From assembly GCF_003350405.1 (NCBI RefSeq), contig NZ_QQAW01000001.1, forward strand, positions 620,001-684,000: a stretch of 64,000 bases of DNA. The letters are read 5' to 3'. The notes under the pieces are model-generated. The model was not told where the DNA came from and made no database searches. It was given only the letters and a program-made list of their open reading frames with translations. Shown in pieces: positions 8,190-19,338 of this stretch (position 1 is the first letter of the stretch; each line of letters opens with the position of its first letter). A program made the position numbers and the translations under genes. The DNA is from Gluconacetobacter liquefaciens (lineage in GTDB: Bacteria; Pseudomonadota; Alphaproteobacteria; Acetobacterales; Acetobacteraceae).

Positions 8190-8804
8190 ATGGACGCCAC
8201 CGCACTCCCCCGTCGGCGCGGCCGCCCGCCCCGCGCACCAGACAGCCACGCGCAGACGCGCGAGCATCTGGTCCGCGCCGGTGTCGCGGCGTTGACCGAA
8301 CAAGGCTTCACGGCCACCGGGCTCGACGGCCTGCTGCGTGCGGCCGGCGTGCCGAAAGGCTCGTTCTATTATTATTTCGAGAGCAAGGAGGCATTCGGCC
8401 TGGAACTGATCGACCGCTACGCCGCATATTTCGCGGCCAAGCTCGATCACTGGTTCGGGCAGGCGCAGGTGCCCCCACTGGAGCGGCTGCGTCATTTCGT
8501 GGCCGACGCGGCCGCCGGCATGGCCCGGCACGATTTCCGGCGCGGCTGCCTCATCGGCAATCTGGGTCAGGAACTGGCGGTACTGCCCGACACTTATCGC
8601 CAGGCCCTCTCGGCCGTACTGGCGTCATGGGAAACCCGGCTGGCCACCTGTCTGGCCGATCAATACGGGCAGGACGCCGCCCGCCGCTACGCGGCCTTCT
8701 TCTGGACCGGCTGGGAAGGTGCTGTGCTGCGCGCCCGGCTGGAACGCTCACCCCACCCGCTTCACCTGTTTCTGGATGGATTCGAGGCCATGGTCGGGCA
8801 GTGA
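8190..8804 (+). CDS. TetR-family regulator, AcuR/NemR-like
   Basis: 204-residue repressor. N-terminal basic tail with an RRRGRPP AT-hook-like element, then the TetR HTH ([40 protein letters not shown], residues about 22-66) and a ligand domain with the [12 protein letters not shown] motif typical of the AcuR/NemR subgroup that senses reactive carbonyls or acrylate. It lies 29 bp before the AcuI-type reductase gene and has its operator-like repeat just upstream, so it very likely controls that gene. ATG at 8190 has no Shine-Dalgarno; translation may be leaderless. The acrylate effector is inferred from the neighbour. Confidence 0.88.
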   Translation: MDATALPRRRGRPPRAPDSHAQTREHLVRAGVAALTEQGFTATGLDGLLRAAGVPKGSFYYYFESKEAFGLELIDRYAAYFAAKLDHWFGQAQVPPLERLRHFVADAAAGMARHDFRRGCLIGNLGQELAVLPDTYRQALSAVLASWETRLATCLADQYGQDAARRYAAFFWTGWEGAVLRARLERSPHPLHLFLDGFEAMVGQ

Positions 8805-8833
8805 CGCTCGGCCGGCCGAAAGGAGATCAGACG

Positions 8834-9817
<984 letters not shown>

Positions 9818-9835
9818 TGCGTCGGTGGCGCGCCG

Positions 9836-11095
9836 TTACTCCGGCGCGCCGTCGAGATGCGAGTGAAAGCGCGGCCCGGCAAACGTCGCCAGCAGCGCGA
9901 TGGCACAGCCCGCGCCCCCCACCACGATCATCAGCGCGGGCGCCAGGTCGCCGCCCAGCCCCAGTGCGATCCGGTGCTGGATCAGCCCGGTGCTGGCCGC
10001 GATCAGGTTCCCGCACTGATAGGCCACGCCAGGGAAGGTGGCGCGCACGTCAGAGGGCGAGAGTTCGTTCAGATAGGCCGGCACCACGCCCCAGGCCCCC
10101 TGGATGCAGAACTGGATCAGCACCGCCCCCACGGCAATCCACAGCGGCGTGGCCGAAAGCGCCCAGAGCGGCAGCAGCGGCAGAGCCAGTGCCGCGGCCA
10201 GAGCAATGGCCCGCGCCCGCCCGATCCGCTCCGACAGTGCGCCGAAGCACAGCCCGCCCGCAATGGCGGCGAGGTTATACAGCACCACGATCACGGTAAT
10301 GGTCGGGTGCGGCAAATGCCGTTGCAGGGCCAGGAAGATTTTCGGAAACAGGTCCTGCGACCCATGGCTGAAGAAATTGAATGCCGCCATCAAACACACG
10401 GCATACACCACCAGCCCCCGGTAACGCCGCAGCACCGACAGCATGGACGGCTTCGCCGCGCGCGGCATCCCGGCCATCTGCTGCTGGCTGGCCAGCCACA
10501 CCGGGCTTTCCTTCACGTAAAGCGCAACATAGATCACGGAAAGCCCGGTCGATGCCCCCAGCACGAACAGCCCCTGCCACCCCAGCGCCGGCAGCAGCAG
10601 GAACATCAGCGACGCCAGCAGATAGCCCGCCGGATACCCGGCCTGGAGCAGGCCCGATGCCGTGCCGCGCCAGTGCGGCGGCACGGTCTCCATGGTCAGC
10701 GAGGTCCCCACGCCCCATTCCCCGCCCAGCGCCACGCCAAACAGCAGCCGCAGCGCGAGAAAGATCGTCAGGTTCGGCGCGAAAGCCGAAAGCAGTTCGA
10801 TGGTCGAATAGGTCACGATCGTCGCCATCAGGATCGGGCGGCGGCCGTACCGGTCGGCAGCCCGGCCGAACAGATACGCCCCGACCGGCCGGCTGATCAG
10901 TGTCAGCGTCGGCGCCAGCAGGATCGCCTCCAGCGAGGTCGCAAAGCTGTGGGCCACATTGTCCAGCGTAAACAGCACGATGAAGAAATCGCAGGCATCC
11001 AGCGTCCAGCCCAGAAAGCACGCGGCGATAATGTGCCGGGCGTCGCTCAGGCTGCGCAGCGGGGGCGCCGCGCCGGTCGGGGGCAGGGGGGTCAT
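9836..11095 (-). CDS. MFS transporter, carboxylate/sialate:H+ symporter type (SHS)
   Basis: 419-residue major-facilitator protein with about 12 membrane segments. Sequence marks: GWTLDACDFFIVLFTLDNVA in helix 1, the loop 2-3 signature FGRAADRYGRRP, LRLLFGVALGGEWGVGTSLT (helix 4, RxxxGxGxGGEW pattern of the metabolite/H+ symporter group) and FGALSERIGRARAIAL in loop 8-9. This subgroup carries lactate, pyruvate or aromatic acids; the exact substrate cannot be read. Convergent with acuI (18-bp gap) and divergent from glgA. Confidence 0.88.
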   Translation of the reverse strand: MTPLPPTGAAPPLRSLSDARHIIAACFLGWTLDACDFFIVLFTLDNVAHSFATSLEAILLAPTLTLISRPVGAYLFGRAADRYGRRPILMATIVTYSTIELLSAFAPNLTIFLALRLLFGVALGGEWGVGTSLTMETVPPHWRGTASGLLQAGYPAGYLLASLMFLLLPALGWQGLFVLGASTGLSVIYVALYVKESPVWLASQQQMAGMPRAAKPSMLSVLRRYRGLVVYAVCLMAAFNFFSHGSQDLFPKIFLALQRHLPHPTITVIVVLYNLAAIAGGLCFGALSERIGRARAIALAAALALPLLPLWALSATPLWIAVGAVLIQFCIQGAWGVVPAYLNELSPSDVRATFPGVAYQCGNLIAASTGLIQHRIALGLGGDLAPALMIVVGGAGCAIALLATFAGPRFHSHLDGAPE

Positions 11096-11384
11096 GATCG
11101 GGGCGGTTCCTTGTTGCTTTCCTCCGTTCTAGCGGCAACTGGCCCCGATGGCAGGGGGGGGCCGGCCCGGAAGGGAAAATGCCCGCTGCCCACCGTCCGG
11201 TCCCGATCGGCGAGGCGGCGAAAAGTTCGCATCACAAGTTCGCATTTCTCGCCGAACTGGCAGGATTCTTTCGAAGCAATCACTTTATCGTGATAGTGGT
11301 TCCCTGGCCCTTCCCCGTCGTTAGATTTTTTCAGAGGCCCGATCGGGCGCCTTCCTTTCCTCCTGACCAAGAAGGGTACGCGGC
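11096..11384. promoter_or_regulatory. Divergent MFS/glgA intergenic region with direct and inverted repeats
   Basis: 289 bp holding the promoters of the MFS gene and the glycogen/trehalose operon. AAGTTCGCAT occurs twice, at 11223-11232 and 11236-11245, a 13-bp spaced direct repeat. ATCAC-N6-GTGAT at 11279-11294 is an inverted repeat with a further nested TATC/GATA. These are plausible regulator sites; none could be assigned. AAGAAGGG at 11370-11375 serves as the glgA ribosome-binding site. Confidence 0.4.
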
Positions 11385-13016
11385 ATGCACCGTCACCAGC
11401 AGGAACAGGAGCCATCGGGTCCGATCCGCGTGCTCTCCGTGGCATCGGAAATGTTCCCCTTCGTCAAGACGGGCGGACTGGGCGACGTGGTGGGCTCCCT
11501 GCCGGCGGCGCTGCATACCGAGGGCGTGCTGGTCACCACCCTGCTGCCCGGCTATCCGGCAGTGCTGGACGCGCTGGAAGGTCCGGTGCGCGTGGCCGAG
11601 ATGTCGCCGCTGCCGGGGGTCGAAATCGCATTACTCGAAGGCTACGCGGCCGGCCATCGCCTGCTGGTCATCGACTGTCCCTCGCTGTTCAGGCGCAAGG
11701 GCAACCCCTACCTGGCGCCCGACGGCACCGACTGGCCCGATAACGGGCTGCGCTTCGCCTGCCTGTCCCGCGTCGCGGCCAGTCTCGCGCAGGGGCATGT
11801 GCCCGGCCGCCGGCCCGATCTGGTCATGACGCATGACTGGCAGGCCGCCCTAACGGGCGCCTATCTGCATTATGACGGCCAGCCGGCCGCTCCGGTGGTG
11901 CAGACCATCCACAATCTCGCCTTCCAGGGCCGCTTTCCGGTGGCGGATCTCGAACGGTTCGGCCTGCCGCCCCATGCTTTCTCGATCGACGGCGTGGAAT
12001 GCTACGGCGAGGTCGGGTTCCTCAAGGCCGGCCTGCTCTTCGCCGCGCGCATCGTCACCGTGTCGCCGACCTACGCGCGCGAAATCCAGTCCCCCGAATG
12101 GGGCATGGGGCTGGACGGCCTGCTGCGCAGCCGGGCGGACCGCCTGCGCGGCATCCTCAACGGCATCGACACCAACGACTGGAATCCCGAAACCGACCCA
12201 TCGGTCCTCTTCCCCTACCAGGTGGGTGATCTGGCGGGCCGCCGGCCCAACAAGCGCGCCTTCCAGGCGGAATTCGGTCTGCGGCAGGACCCGGACGTTT
12301 TCCTGCTGGGGCTGGTCAGCCGCCTGACGGGCCAGAAGGGCGTGGATATCCTCGCCGATATCATCCCCCATATTCTCGACGACCGGACGCAGCTTGTGGT
12401 GGTCGGCAGCGGCGAGGTCGGGATGGAGCGCGCCCTGGCCCGGCTGGCCCGCCAGTATCCCGACCGATTGGCCTGCCATATCGGCTATAGCGAGCAACTG
12501 GGCCACCGCATCCAGGCATCGGCCGACGCCCTGCTGCTGCCCTCGCGCTTCGAGCCCTGCGGCCTGACCCAGCTCTGCGCCGTGCGTTATGGTTGCGTGC
12601 CCATCGCCTCGCGCGTCGGCGGCCTGGCCGATACCATCATCGACGCCAACGAGGCCGCGATGGCCAGCGACGTCGCGACCGGCTTCCTGTTCTCCCCGGT
12701 CGATGGCGAGACGTTGGCTGGTGCCATCCGCCGCGCCGCCACGCTGTATCGCCAGCCGGCGCGCTGGGCGGGCCTGCAACGCAACGGTGCGCGCTACGAT
12801 GTCTCGTGGGGGCGCAAGGCGCAGGAATATGCCCGGCTTTTCCGCCGCGTCCTCGGCCGCGCGGAAGTCGGCATGGCCGAATTCGACCAGTCCTCGATGC
12901 GCCGCCGTCCGCCACTCGCCGGCCCGGCCCAGTCCGCGCGCAATGCGCGGGCCAGCTACCAGGCGGCCCGGCGTGGGCGGGTCCGCGCCAACGATCCGTT
13001 CGGCCGCCCCGGCTGA
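11385..13016 (+). CDS. glgA: Glycogen synthase (ADP-glucose type)
   Basis: 543-residue GT5 glucosyltransferase that extends alpha-1,4-glucan from ADP-glucose in the cytoplasm. N-terminal KTGGLGDVVGSLP (residues about 27-39) is the ADP-glucose-binding loop; MTHDWQAALTGAYL, IHNLAFQGRFP, GILNGIDTNDWNP, SRLTGQKGVDIL and the catalytic RFEPCGLTQLCA (conserved Glu) follow in order. The last 50 residues are a basic, probably disordered tail (SSMRRRPPLAGPAQSARNAR) beyond the usual end near 480-490. First gene of the glg/tre operon; 125 bp separate it from glgB. The ADP-glucose pyrophosphorylase gene glgC is not in the window. Confidence 0.97.
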   Translation: MHRHQQEQEPSGPIRVLSVASEMFPFVKTGGLGDVVGSLPAALHTEGVLVTTLLPGYPAVLDALEGPVRVAEMSPLPGVEIALLEGYAAGHRLLVIDCPSLFRRKGNPYLAPDGTDWPDNGLRFACLSRVAASLAQGHVPGRRPDLVMTHDWQAALTGAYLHYDGQPAAPVVQTIHNLAFQGRFPVADLERFGLPPHAFSIDGVECYGEVGFLKAGLLFAARIVTVSPTYAREIQSPEWGMGLDGLLRSRADRLRGILNGIDTNDWNPETDPSVLFPYQVGDLAGRRPNKRAFQAEFGLRQDPDVFLLGLVSRLTGQKGVDILADIIPHILDDRTQLVVVGSGEVGMERALARLARQYPDRLACHIGYSEQLGHRIQASADALLLPSRFEPCGLTQLCAVRYGCVPIASRVGGLADTIIDANEAAMASDVATGFLFSPVDGETLAGAIRRAATLYRQPARWAGLQRNGARYDVSWGRKAQEYARLFRRVLGRAEVGMAEFDQSSMRRRPPLAGPAQSARNARASYQAARRGRVRANDPFGRPG

Positions 13017-13141
13017 CGGCCCCGCGTCGTCCTCTGCCCGGCATGCCCGGCCGTCTCCGGCGGTCTGCCTGACCGCCTGCCTGCCTATGTGTTCGTCCGC
13101 CATTCTCCGCCTGCATCTCCTGCCCGCCGGAAGTCCGCCTC

Positions 13142-15358
13142 ATGAATGTTGCCTCGAACGAAAGTGCCTATTCCCTTCCGCCGGAAGCCGAAGACCTGCT
13201 GCGGGGCACCTGCCCCGACCCGTTCGCCGTCCTCGGCCGCCAGCCGCACGGGCGGCTGGACGTCGTGCGCGCCTTCTGCCCCGATGCGCGGGCGGTGCGG
13301 CTGGTGGTGCAGCGCCCACGCTCGGCCCCGGTCGAGCGGGCAATGCGCCGGGTGGACGAACGCGGCCTGTATGTCGGCACCGTGCCCGCCGGTGCCCGCT
13401 ACCGGCTCAAGATCGGCTGGGCCGACGGCTGGGAGGAAACCGAGGACCCGTATTCCTTCGGCCTGCTGCTGGGCGATCTCGACCTGCACCTGTTCGCACG
13501 CGGCGAACATCGCGACCTGGACCGGGTGATGGGCGCCCAGCCAATGGTGATCGACGGCGTGGCCGGCGTGCGCTTCGCGGTCTGGGCGCCCAATGCCTTC
13601 CGCGTCTCGGTCATCGGCGATTTCAATGTCTGGGACGGCCGCCGCCACCCCATGCGCCTGCGCCACGCAGCCGGCATCTGGGAACTGTTCATTCCCCGCA
13701 TCGGCCCAGGCGAGCGCTATAAATACGAAATCATCGACGCCGAACAGCGCCTGCTCCCCCCCAAGGCCGACCCCTACGCCCTGGCGGCCGAGCAACCCCC
13801 GGCCACCGCCTCCGTGGTGGCGGACACCTCCCCCTTCGCCTGGACCGACGAGGACTGGATGCAGGGCCGCGCCGGCCGGCAGGCCCATACCGCCCCGCTG
13901 TCGATCTACGAGGTGCATCTGGCCTCCTGGCGCCGGCCGGAGGGCGACCCCCACGGCATCCTGCGCTGGGAGGACCTGGAACGGACGCTGATTCCCTACG
14001 TTGTCGACATGGGGTTCACCCATATCGAGCTGATGCCGGTCATGGAGCATCCCTTCGACGGATCATGGGGTTACCAGACATTGGGTTTGTACGCGCCATC
14101 GGCCCGTTTCGGGGCGCCAAAACAGTTCGCCGCCTTCGTCGATGCCTGCCACCGCGCCGGCATCGGCGTCATCCTCGACTGGGTGCCGGCCCATTTCCCC
14201 GCCGACGCCCACGGCCTGGCCCATTTCGACGGCTCGTGCCTGTACGAGCACGCGGACCGGCGCGAGGGCTACCACCCAGACTGGCACACGCTGATCTACA
14301 ATTTCGGCCGGAACGAGATCCGGGGCTTCCTCATCGGCAGCGCGCTCACCTGGCTGCGGCGCTACCATGTCGACGGGCTGCGGGTCGATGCCGTGGCATC
14401 GATGCTCTACCGCGACTACAGCCGGCGCGAGGGCGAATGGCTGGCCAACATCCATGGCGGCCGCGAGAACCTGGAAGCCGTCGCCTTCGTGCGCGACCTC
14501 AACGTGACCATCGCCGAACTCTGCCCCCACACGCTCATGATCGCCGAGGAATCGACGGCCTGGCCCGGCGTAAGCTGGCCGGTGGCCGATGGCGGCCTGG
14601 GCTTTTCCTACAAATGGAACATGGGCTGGATGCACGACACCCTGGCCTATATGGGGCGCGACCCGATCTGGCGCCGCTACCATCATTCCGAAATCATGTT
14701 CGGCCTGCACTATGCTTTTTCGGAGCGTTTCATCCTGCCGCTGTCGCATGACGAGGTCGTGCACGGCAAGGGCTCGCTGCTGGAGCGCATGCCGGGCGAC
14801 GACTGGCGCAAACATGCCGGCCTGCGCGCCTATTTCGCCTTCATGTGGGCCCATCCGGGCAAGAAACTGCTGTTCATGGGCGGCGAACTGGCCCAGCCGC
14901 ACGAATGGCGGGCAGATGGCGAAATCGCGTGGTACCGGCTGGACCAGCCGGAAGGGCGGGGCATGCAGGCGCTGGTCCGCGACCTCAACCGCCTGCACCG
15001 CGCCATCCCGGCCCTCCACCGCGCCGACTGCACGCCCGACGGGTTCGAATGGCTGATCGGCGATGATGTCGACAACGCGGTCTTCGTCTGGCTGCGCCGC
15101 GCGCCCGACGCCGCTCCGGTCCTCGTGGTGTGCAACATGACGCCGGTGCCGCGCCCGGCCTACCGTGTGGGCGTGCCCTCGGGCGGCTACTGGCGCGAAC
15201 TGCTCAATTCCGACGGAGGGGAATATGCGGGATCAGGCATGGGCAATGGCGGCGGCGCACTGGCGGAACCCGAGCCCGCCCATGGCTGCGACCATTCCTG
15301 CGTCCTGGTCCTCCCCCCGCTCGCCGTCCTCTATCTCACACCGGAGTGGGGCGCATGA
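13142..15358 (+). CDS. glgB: 1,4-alpha-glucan branching enzyme
   Basis: 738-residue GH13 branching enzyme that makes the alpha-1,6 branches of glycogen. Two N-terminal carbohydrate-binding-like segments ([32 protein letters not shown]) precede the catalytic barrel: [40 protein letters not shown] (nucleophile Asp), [14 protein letters not shown] (acid/base Glu), [15 protein letters not shown] (third Asp). Length is like E. coli GlgB (728). Start ATG at 13142. Its stop overlaps a 30-codon ORF that bridges to glgX. Confidence 0.97.
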   Translation: MNVASNESAYSLPPEAEDLLRGTCPDPFAVLGRQPHGRLDVVRAFCPDARAVRLVVQRPRSAPVERAMRRVDERGLYVGTVPAGARYRLKIGWADGWEETEDPYSFGLLLGDLDLHLFARGEHRDLDRVMGAQPMVIDGVAGVRFAVWAPNAFRVSVIGDFNVWDGRRHPMRLRHAAGIWELFIPRIGPGERYKYEIIDAEQRLLPPKADPYALAAEQPPATASVVADTSPFAWTDEDWMQGRAGRQAHTAPLSIYEVHLASWRRPEGDPHGILRWEDLERTLIPYVVDMGFTHIELMPVMEHPFDGSWGYQTLGLYAPSARFGAPKQFAAFVDACHRAGIGVILDWVPAHFPADAHGLAHFDGSCLYEHADRREGYHPDWHTLIYNFGRNEIRGFLIGSALTWLRRYHVDGLRVDAVASMLYRDYSRREGEWLANIHGGRENLEAVAFVRDLNVTIAELCPHTLMIAEESTAWPGVSWPVADGGLGFSYKWNMGWMHDTLAYMGRDPIWRRYHHSEIMFGLHYAFSERFILPLSHDEVVHGKGSLLERMPGDDWRKHAGLRAYFAFMWAHPGKKLLFMGGELAQPHEWRADGEIAWYRLDQPEGRGMQALVRDLNRLHRAIPALHRADCTPDGFEWLIGDDVDNAVFVWLRRAPDAAPVLVVCNMTPVPRPAYRVGVPSGGYWRELLNSDGGEYAGSGMGNGGGALAEPEPAHGCDHSCVLVLPPLAVLYLTPEWGA

Positions 15359-15447
15359 TGATGTTTAAGACCCTGCCGGGCGATCTACGCCGGCGCGCGC
15401 GCGCGGCCGCCGCCAGCGCATATGTCCAGACTGGTTCCGCATCGTGA
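15355..15447 (+). CDS. Possible 30-codon coupling ORF between glgB and glgX
   Basis: An ATG at 15355 overlaps the glgB stop (ATGA), and the ORF ends in a TGA that overlaps the glgX start (TGATG at 15445-15449). It would encode 30 mainly basic residues ([18 protein letters not shown] then [13 protein letters not shown]). Its value may be only to carry ribosomes across the gap, since every other junction further down the operon is an overlap. No homology is recognised; it could also be chance. Confidence 0.3.
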   Translation: MMMFKTLPGDLRRRARAAAASAYVQTGSAS

Positions 15448-17570
15448 TGCGCTTTCCCGCCCGCCTGATGCGCGGCGCTCCGGCGCCGCTGGGCGCCACA
15501 TGGGACGGGCTGGGCGTCAATTTCGCGGTCTTCTCGGCCAACGCGCACCGGATCGACCTCTGCGTGTTCGATCCTTCGGGCCGGCGCGAAGTCGCGCGGT
15601 TCGAACTGCCCGAGCGCACCGACGAAGTCTGGCATGGCTACCTGCCCGACGCCCGGCCCGGCATGCTCTACGGCTACCGCGCCTACGGCCCGTACGAACC
15701 GCTGCGCGGCCACCGCTTCAACCCGCACAAGCTGCTGGTCGATCCCTATGCCCGCGCGCTGCATGGCGCGCTGACGTGGTCGGACTCCCTGTTCGGCTAC
15801 CGCGTCAACTCGCCGCGCGCCGACCTGTCGATCGACCGGCGTGACAGCGCGCCCGCAATGCCGAAAAGCGTCGTCACCAACGACGCCTTCAATTGGGGCG
15901 ACGACCGGCTGCCGCGCGTGCCGTGGGAACGCACGGTGATCATGGAAGCCCATGTGCGCGGCCTGTCGATGCGGCGCAACGACCTGATGCCGGTCGAACG
16001 CGGCACCTTCCGCGCCCTGTCCGATCCGCGCCTGATCGAGCACCTGCTGCGCATCGGCGTCACCACGCTGGAACTGATGCCGGTCCATTCCTTCGTCAAG
16101 GAGCGGTTCCTGATCGAACGCGGACTGACGAATTACTGGGGCTACAACACGCTGTCCTTCTTCGCCCCCCAGGCCGGCTATCTGGCCGAAGGCTCCCCGC
16201 ACGAGATCCGCACCGCCATCCGCCGCCTGCACGCGGCCGGCATCGAGGTCATCCTCGATGTGGTCTACAATCATACGTGCGAGGGCAACGAACTGGGCCC
16301 GACCCTGTGCTATCGCGGCCTGGACAACGCCGTCTATTACCGCCTGGTGCCGGAGGACGAGCGCCACCTGATCAACGATACCGGTTGCGGAAATACATTG
16401 AACCTGTCGCATCCCCGCGTGTTGCAGATGGTCATGGATTCCCTGCGTCACTGGGCGGTCGATTTCCATGTCGACGGGTTCCGCTTCGATCTCTGCTCCA
16501 CCCTGGGGCGCGAGAGCTACGGGTTCGACCCGTTCTGCGGCTTCTTCGACGTGCTGCGCCAGGACCCGGTCCTGTCCACCCGCAAGCTGATCGCCGAACC
16601 GTGGGACCCAGGGCCGGGCGGCTACCAGCTCGGCAACCATCCACCGGGCTTCGCGGAATGGAACGACCGCTATCGCGATACGCTGCGTCGCTTCTGGCGG
16701 GGCGATGCGCTGACGCGCGGCGACATGGCGGCCCGTCTCGCCGGCTCGGCCAACATCTTCGACCGGTGCGGACGACGGCCCTGGACATCGGTCAATTTCG
16801 TCACGGCGCATGACGGCTTCACGCTGATGGATCTGGTCAGCTACGATCATAAACATAACGATGCCAACGGCGAGAATAACCAGGACGGCCATTCCGACAA
16901 TCTCGGCCGCAACTGGGGGGCGGAAGGCCCGACCGACGATCCGGCGATCCTGACGGTGCGCGACCGGGTGCGCCGCGCCATTCTGGCCACGCTGTTCTTC
17001 TCCCAGGGCACGCCCATGCTGCTGGCGGGCGACGAATTCGGCCAGAGCCAGAACGGCAACAACAACGCCTATTGCCAGGACAATGCCACGTCCTGGCTGG
17101 ACTGGCCGCTGGCCGCTACACCCGCCGGGCAGGCGATGACCGCCTATGTCGGCCAACTGGCCGCCCTGCGCGCCGCCCATGCCTCGGTGCGCGGCCGCAG
17201 CTACCTGTACGGCAAGCGCGAAACAGCGCCGGGCCTGCTCGACATCGCCTGGTACGACGCCGAGGGCCACCCCATGACGTCGGATGCCTGGAACGACGAA
17301 CATGGAAGAATATTGGGGCTTTTCCGCTCCAGCACCGATGACGGCCCCGCCGACACCACCTATCTGATCATGAACACGGGCGACGAGGACATCGACTGCA
17401 TCCTGCCACCGGTTTCGGGCGAATGGACGCTGCTGCTCGACAGTGCCGATCCCACGCGGACCGGCACCCGTTCGGACAGGCTGGCGCGCTGGACAGTCGG
17501 TGCCCACGCCGTGGTGCTGTTCGGCTTCACGCCGGACGGCCGGCATGCAAAGGGAGCGGCCGATGCGTAA
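15447..17570 (+). CDS. glgX: Glycogen debranching enzyme (isoamylase-type GH13)
   Basis: 707-residue enzyme that hydrolyses alpha-1,6 links, releasing short linear maltodextrins. CBM48-like N-terminus (GLGVNFAVFSANAHRIDLCV), then EAHVRGLSMRRNDL, VVYNHTCEGNELGPTLCYRG, HVDGFRFDLCSTLGRE (nucleophile Asp), LIAEPWDPGPGGYQLGN (Glu), FVTAHDGFTLMDLVSY (Asp), and GDEFGQSQNGNNNAYCQDN, all typical of GlgX/TreX. Starts at ATG 15447; a GTG directly before it is the alternative. It supplies the linear chains used by the TreY/TreZ pair downstream. Its last 8 bases overlap treZ. Confidence 0.96.
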   Translation: MRFPARLMRGAPAPLGATWDGLGVNFAVFSANAHRIDLCVFDPSGRREVARFELPERTDEVWHGYLPDARPGMLYGYRAYGPYEPLRGHRFNPHKLLVDPYARALHGALTWSDSLFGYRVNSPRADLSIDRRDSAPAMPKSVVTNDAFNWGDDRLPRVPWERTVIMEAHVRGLSMRRNDLMPVERGTFRALSDPRLIEHLLRIGVTTLELMPVHSFVKERFLIERGLTNYWGYNTLSFFAPQAGYLAEGSPHEIRTAIRRLHAAGIEVILDVVYNHTCEGNELGPTLCYRGLDNAVYYRLVPEDERHLINDTGCGNTLNLSHPRVLQMVMDSLRHWAVDFHVDGFRFDLCSTLGRESYGFDPFCGFFDVLRQDPVLSTRKLIAEPWDPGPGGYQLGNHPPGFAEWNDRYRDTLRRFWRGDALTRGDMAARLAGSANIFDRCGRRPWTSVNFVTAHDGFTLMDLVSYDHKHNDANGENNQDGHSDNLGRNWGAEGPTDDPAILTVRDRVRRAILATLFFSQGTPMLLAGDEFGQSQNGNNNAYCQDNATSWLDWPLAATPAGQAMTAYVGQLAALRAAHASVRGRSYLYGKRETAPGLLDIAWYDAEGHPMTSDAWNDEHGRILGLFRSSTDDGPADTTYLIMNTGDEDIDCILPPVSGEWTLLLDSADPTRTGTRSDRLARWTVGAHAVVLFGFTPDGRHAKGAADA

Positions 17571-19338
17571 GACCCATGCTTTCGCCGGTCATTTCGGGGC
17601 GACGCTGCTTGCGCCGCAGCAGACGCGCTTCCGTTTCTGGGCACCGTCCTGCGCCAGCGTGTCGGTGGAAATCGAAGGCCAGCCCCCGGTGCCGATGGCG
17701 CGCAACGCCGAGGGCTGGTTCGAGGCCCTGGCCCCCTGCGGCGCCGGCGCGCTCTACCGCTACCGGCTCAACCCGCATCTGGCGGTGCCCGACCCGGCCT
17801 CCCGCGCCCAGCCGCGCGACGTGTCGGGGCCAAGCCAGGTGGTCGATCCCCGCGCCTATGCGTGGCAGGATGACGATTGGCGCGGCCTGCCGTGGGAACA
17901 GGCGGTCATCTACGAAATCCATGTCGGCGCGGCCGGCGGGTTTCGCGGCGTGCGCGCGCAGCTTGCCAGGCTGAAGGCGCTGGGGATCACGGCGGTGGAA
18001 CTGATGCCGCTGTCGGAATTTCCCGGCGGCCGCAACTGGGGGTATGACGGCGTGCTGCCCTACGCGCCGGAATCGTCCTACGGCACGCCGGCGGACCTCA
18101 AGGCGCTGGTCGATCACGCCCACGCGCTGGGCATGATGATCTTTCTCGATGTCGTCTATAATCATTTCGGGCCGGAGGGCAATTTCCTCGCCGCCTACGC
18201 CGTCCCCTTCTTCCATGCCGGCCGGCCCACGCCCTGGGGCGATGCCATCGACTTCCGCCAGCCCGAAGTGCAGGCGTATTTCGCCGAAAATGCCTTGTAC
18301 TGGCTCATGGAATACCGGTTCGACGGCCTGCGGTTCGACGCGGTGCAGGCGATCGGCGAGCGCGACTGGCTGGTGGACCTGGCCGCCCACGTCCGCGCGC
18401 GGGTCGAGCCCGGCCGCCATGTGCATCTGATCCTGGAGAACGAGAACAACGATTCCGGCCTGCTGCGCGCGGGCTTCGACGCCCAGTGGAACGATGACGG
18501 GCACAACGCCCTGCATGTGCTGCTGACCGGCGAGGATGAAGGCTATTACGCCAATTTCGCCACCGACCCCGCCGGGCGGCTGGCGCGGGTGCTGGCCGAG
18601 GGCTTCGCCTTCCAGGGCGAGATGTTCCCCACCCTCGGTCATCCGCGCGGCATGGAAACGGGCGGCCTGCCCGCCACCGCCTTCGTCCTGTTCCTGCAGA
18701 ATCACGACCAGATCGGCAACCGCGCGCTGGGCGAGCGGCTGACGGTGCTGGCCGCCCCCCAGGCCCTGCGTGCCGCCTACGGCCTGCTGCTGCTGTCCCC
18801 GCAGATCCCGATGCTGTTCATGGGCGAGGAATGGGGCTCTCGCCAGCCGTTCCTGTATTTCACCAGCCATCCGCCGATCCTGGGCGACATCGTGCGCGAC
18901 GGCCGCCGCCGCGAATTCGCCGCCTTCGCCCATTTTAGCGACCCCGCCCGGCGCGAGACGATCCCCGACCCCAACCACCCCGACACCTTCGCCGCCTCGA
19001 TCCCGCCGCCGGACGAGGCCGAAACGCCGGAAGGGCAGGACTGGCTGGCCTTCTTCGCCAGCCTGCTGCGCCTGCGCCATGCCCGCATCACGCCGCGCCT
19101 GCGCGGCGCGCAGGGGCTGGGGGCACGGGTCGTCGGGCCGGGCGCGGTGGCCGCACGCTGGCGGATGGCCGACGGCGCGATCCTGTCGGTCGGTCTCAAT
19201 CTGGGCGCGGACCCGGTCGATCTGCCGGACTGGGTCGCCGGCCCGGTCCTGTTCCAGTACCCGCCTGCCGCCGGCACCGACGCGCGGCTACCGCGCCATG
19301 CCGTCACGATCCATCTGGCCGAGCCTGCCCATGGATGA
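17563..19338 (+). CDS. treZ: Malto-oligosyltrehalose trehalohydrolase
   Basis: 591-residue GH13 enzyme that cleaves trehalose from maltooligosyl-trehalose. N-terminal FRFWAPSCASVSVEIEG domain, then IYEIHVGAAGGFRGVRA, ELMPLSEFPGGRNWGYDGVL, VVYNHFGPEGNFL, RFDGLRFDAVQAIGERDWL (nucleophile Asp), HLILENENNDSGL (Glu), FLQNHDQIGNRALGER (Asp) and LFMGEEWGSRQPFLYFTSH. The start chosen (ATG 17563, preceded by AAGGGAGCGG) overlaps the end of glgX by 8 bp; a longer frame runs upstream inside glgX and is not needed. Overlaps malQ by 8 bp at its 3' end. Confidence 0.96.
   Translation: MRKTHAFAGHFGATLLAPQQTRFRFWAPSCASVSVEIEGQPPVPMARNAEGWFEALAPCGAGALYRYRLNPHLAVPDPASRAQPRDVSGPSQVVDPRAYAWQDDDWRGLPWEQAVIYEIHVGAAGGFRGVRAQLARLKALGITAVELMPLSEFPGGRNWGYDGVLPYAPESSYGTPADLKALVDHAHALGMMIFLDVVYNHFGPEGNFLAAYAVPFFHAGRPTPWGDAIDFRQPEVQAYFAENALYWLMEYRFDGLRFDAVQAIGERDWLVDLAAHVRARVEPGRHVHLILENENNDSGLLRAGFDAQWNDDGHNALHVLLTGEDEGYYANFATDPAGRLARVLAEGFAFQGEMFPTLGHPRGMETGGLPATAFVLFLQNHDQIGNRALGERLTVLAAPQALRAAYGLLLLSPQIPMLFMGEEWGSRQPFLYFTSHPPILGDIVRDGRRREFAAFAHFSDPARRETIPDPNHPDTFAASIPPPDEAETPEGQDWLAFFASLLRLRHARITPRLRGAQGLGARVVGPGAVAARWRMADGAILSVGLNLGADPVDLPDWVAGPVLFQYPPAAGTDARLPRHAVTIHLAEPAHG

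Noticed and set aside
15336-17546. Long minus-strand frame opposite glgX, and similar ones opposite treZ, malQ, treY and pit
   Set aside because: They mirror the codon pattern of well-supported plus-strand enzymes and show no domain; high GC creates long antisense frames.
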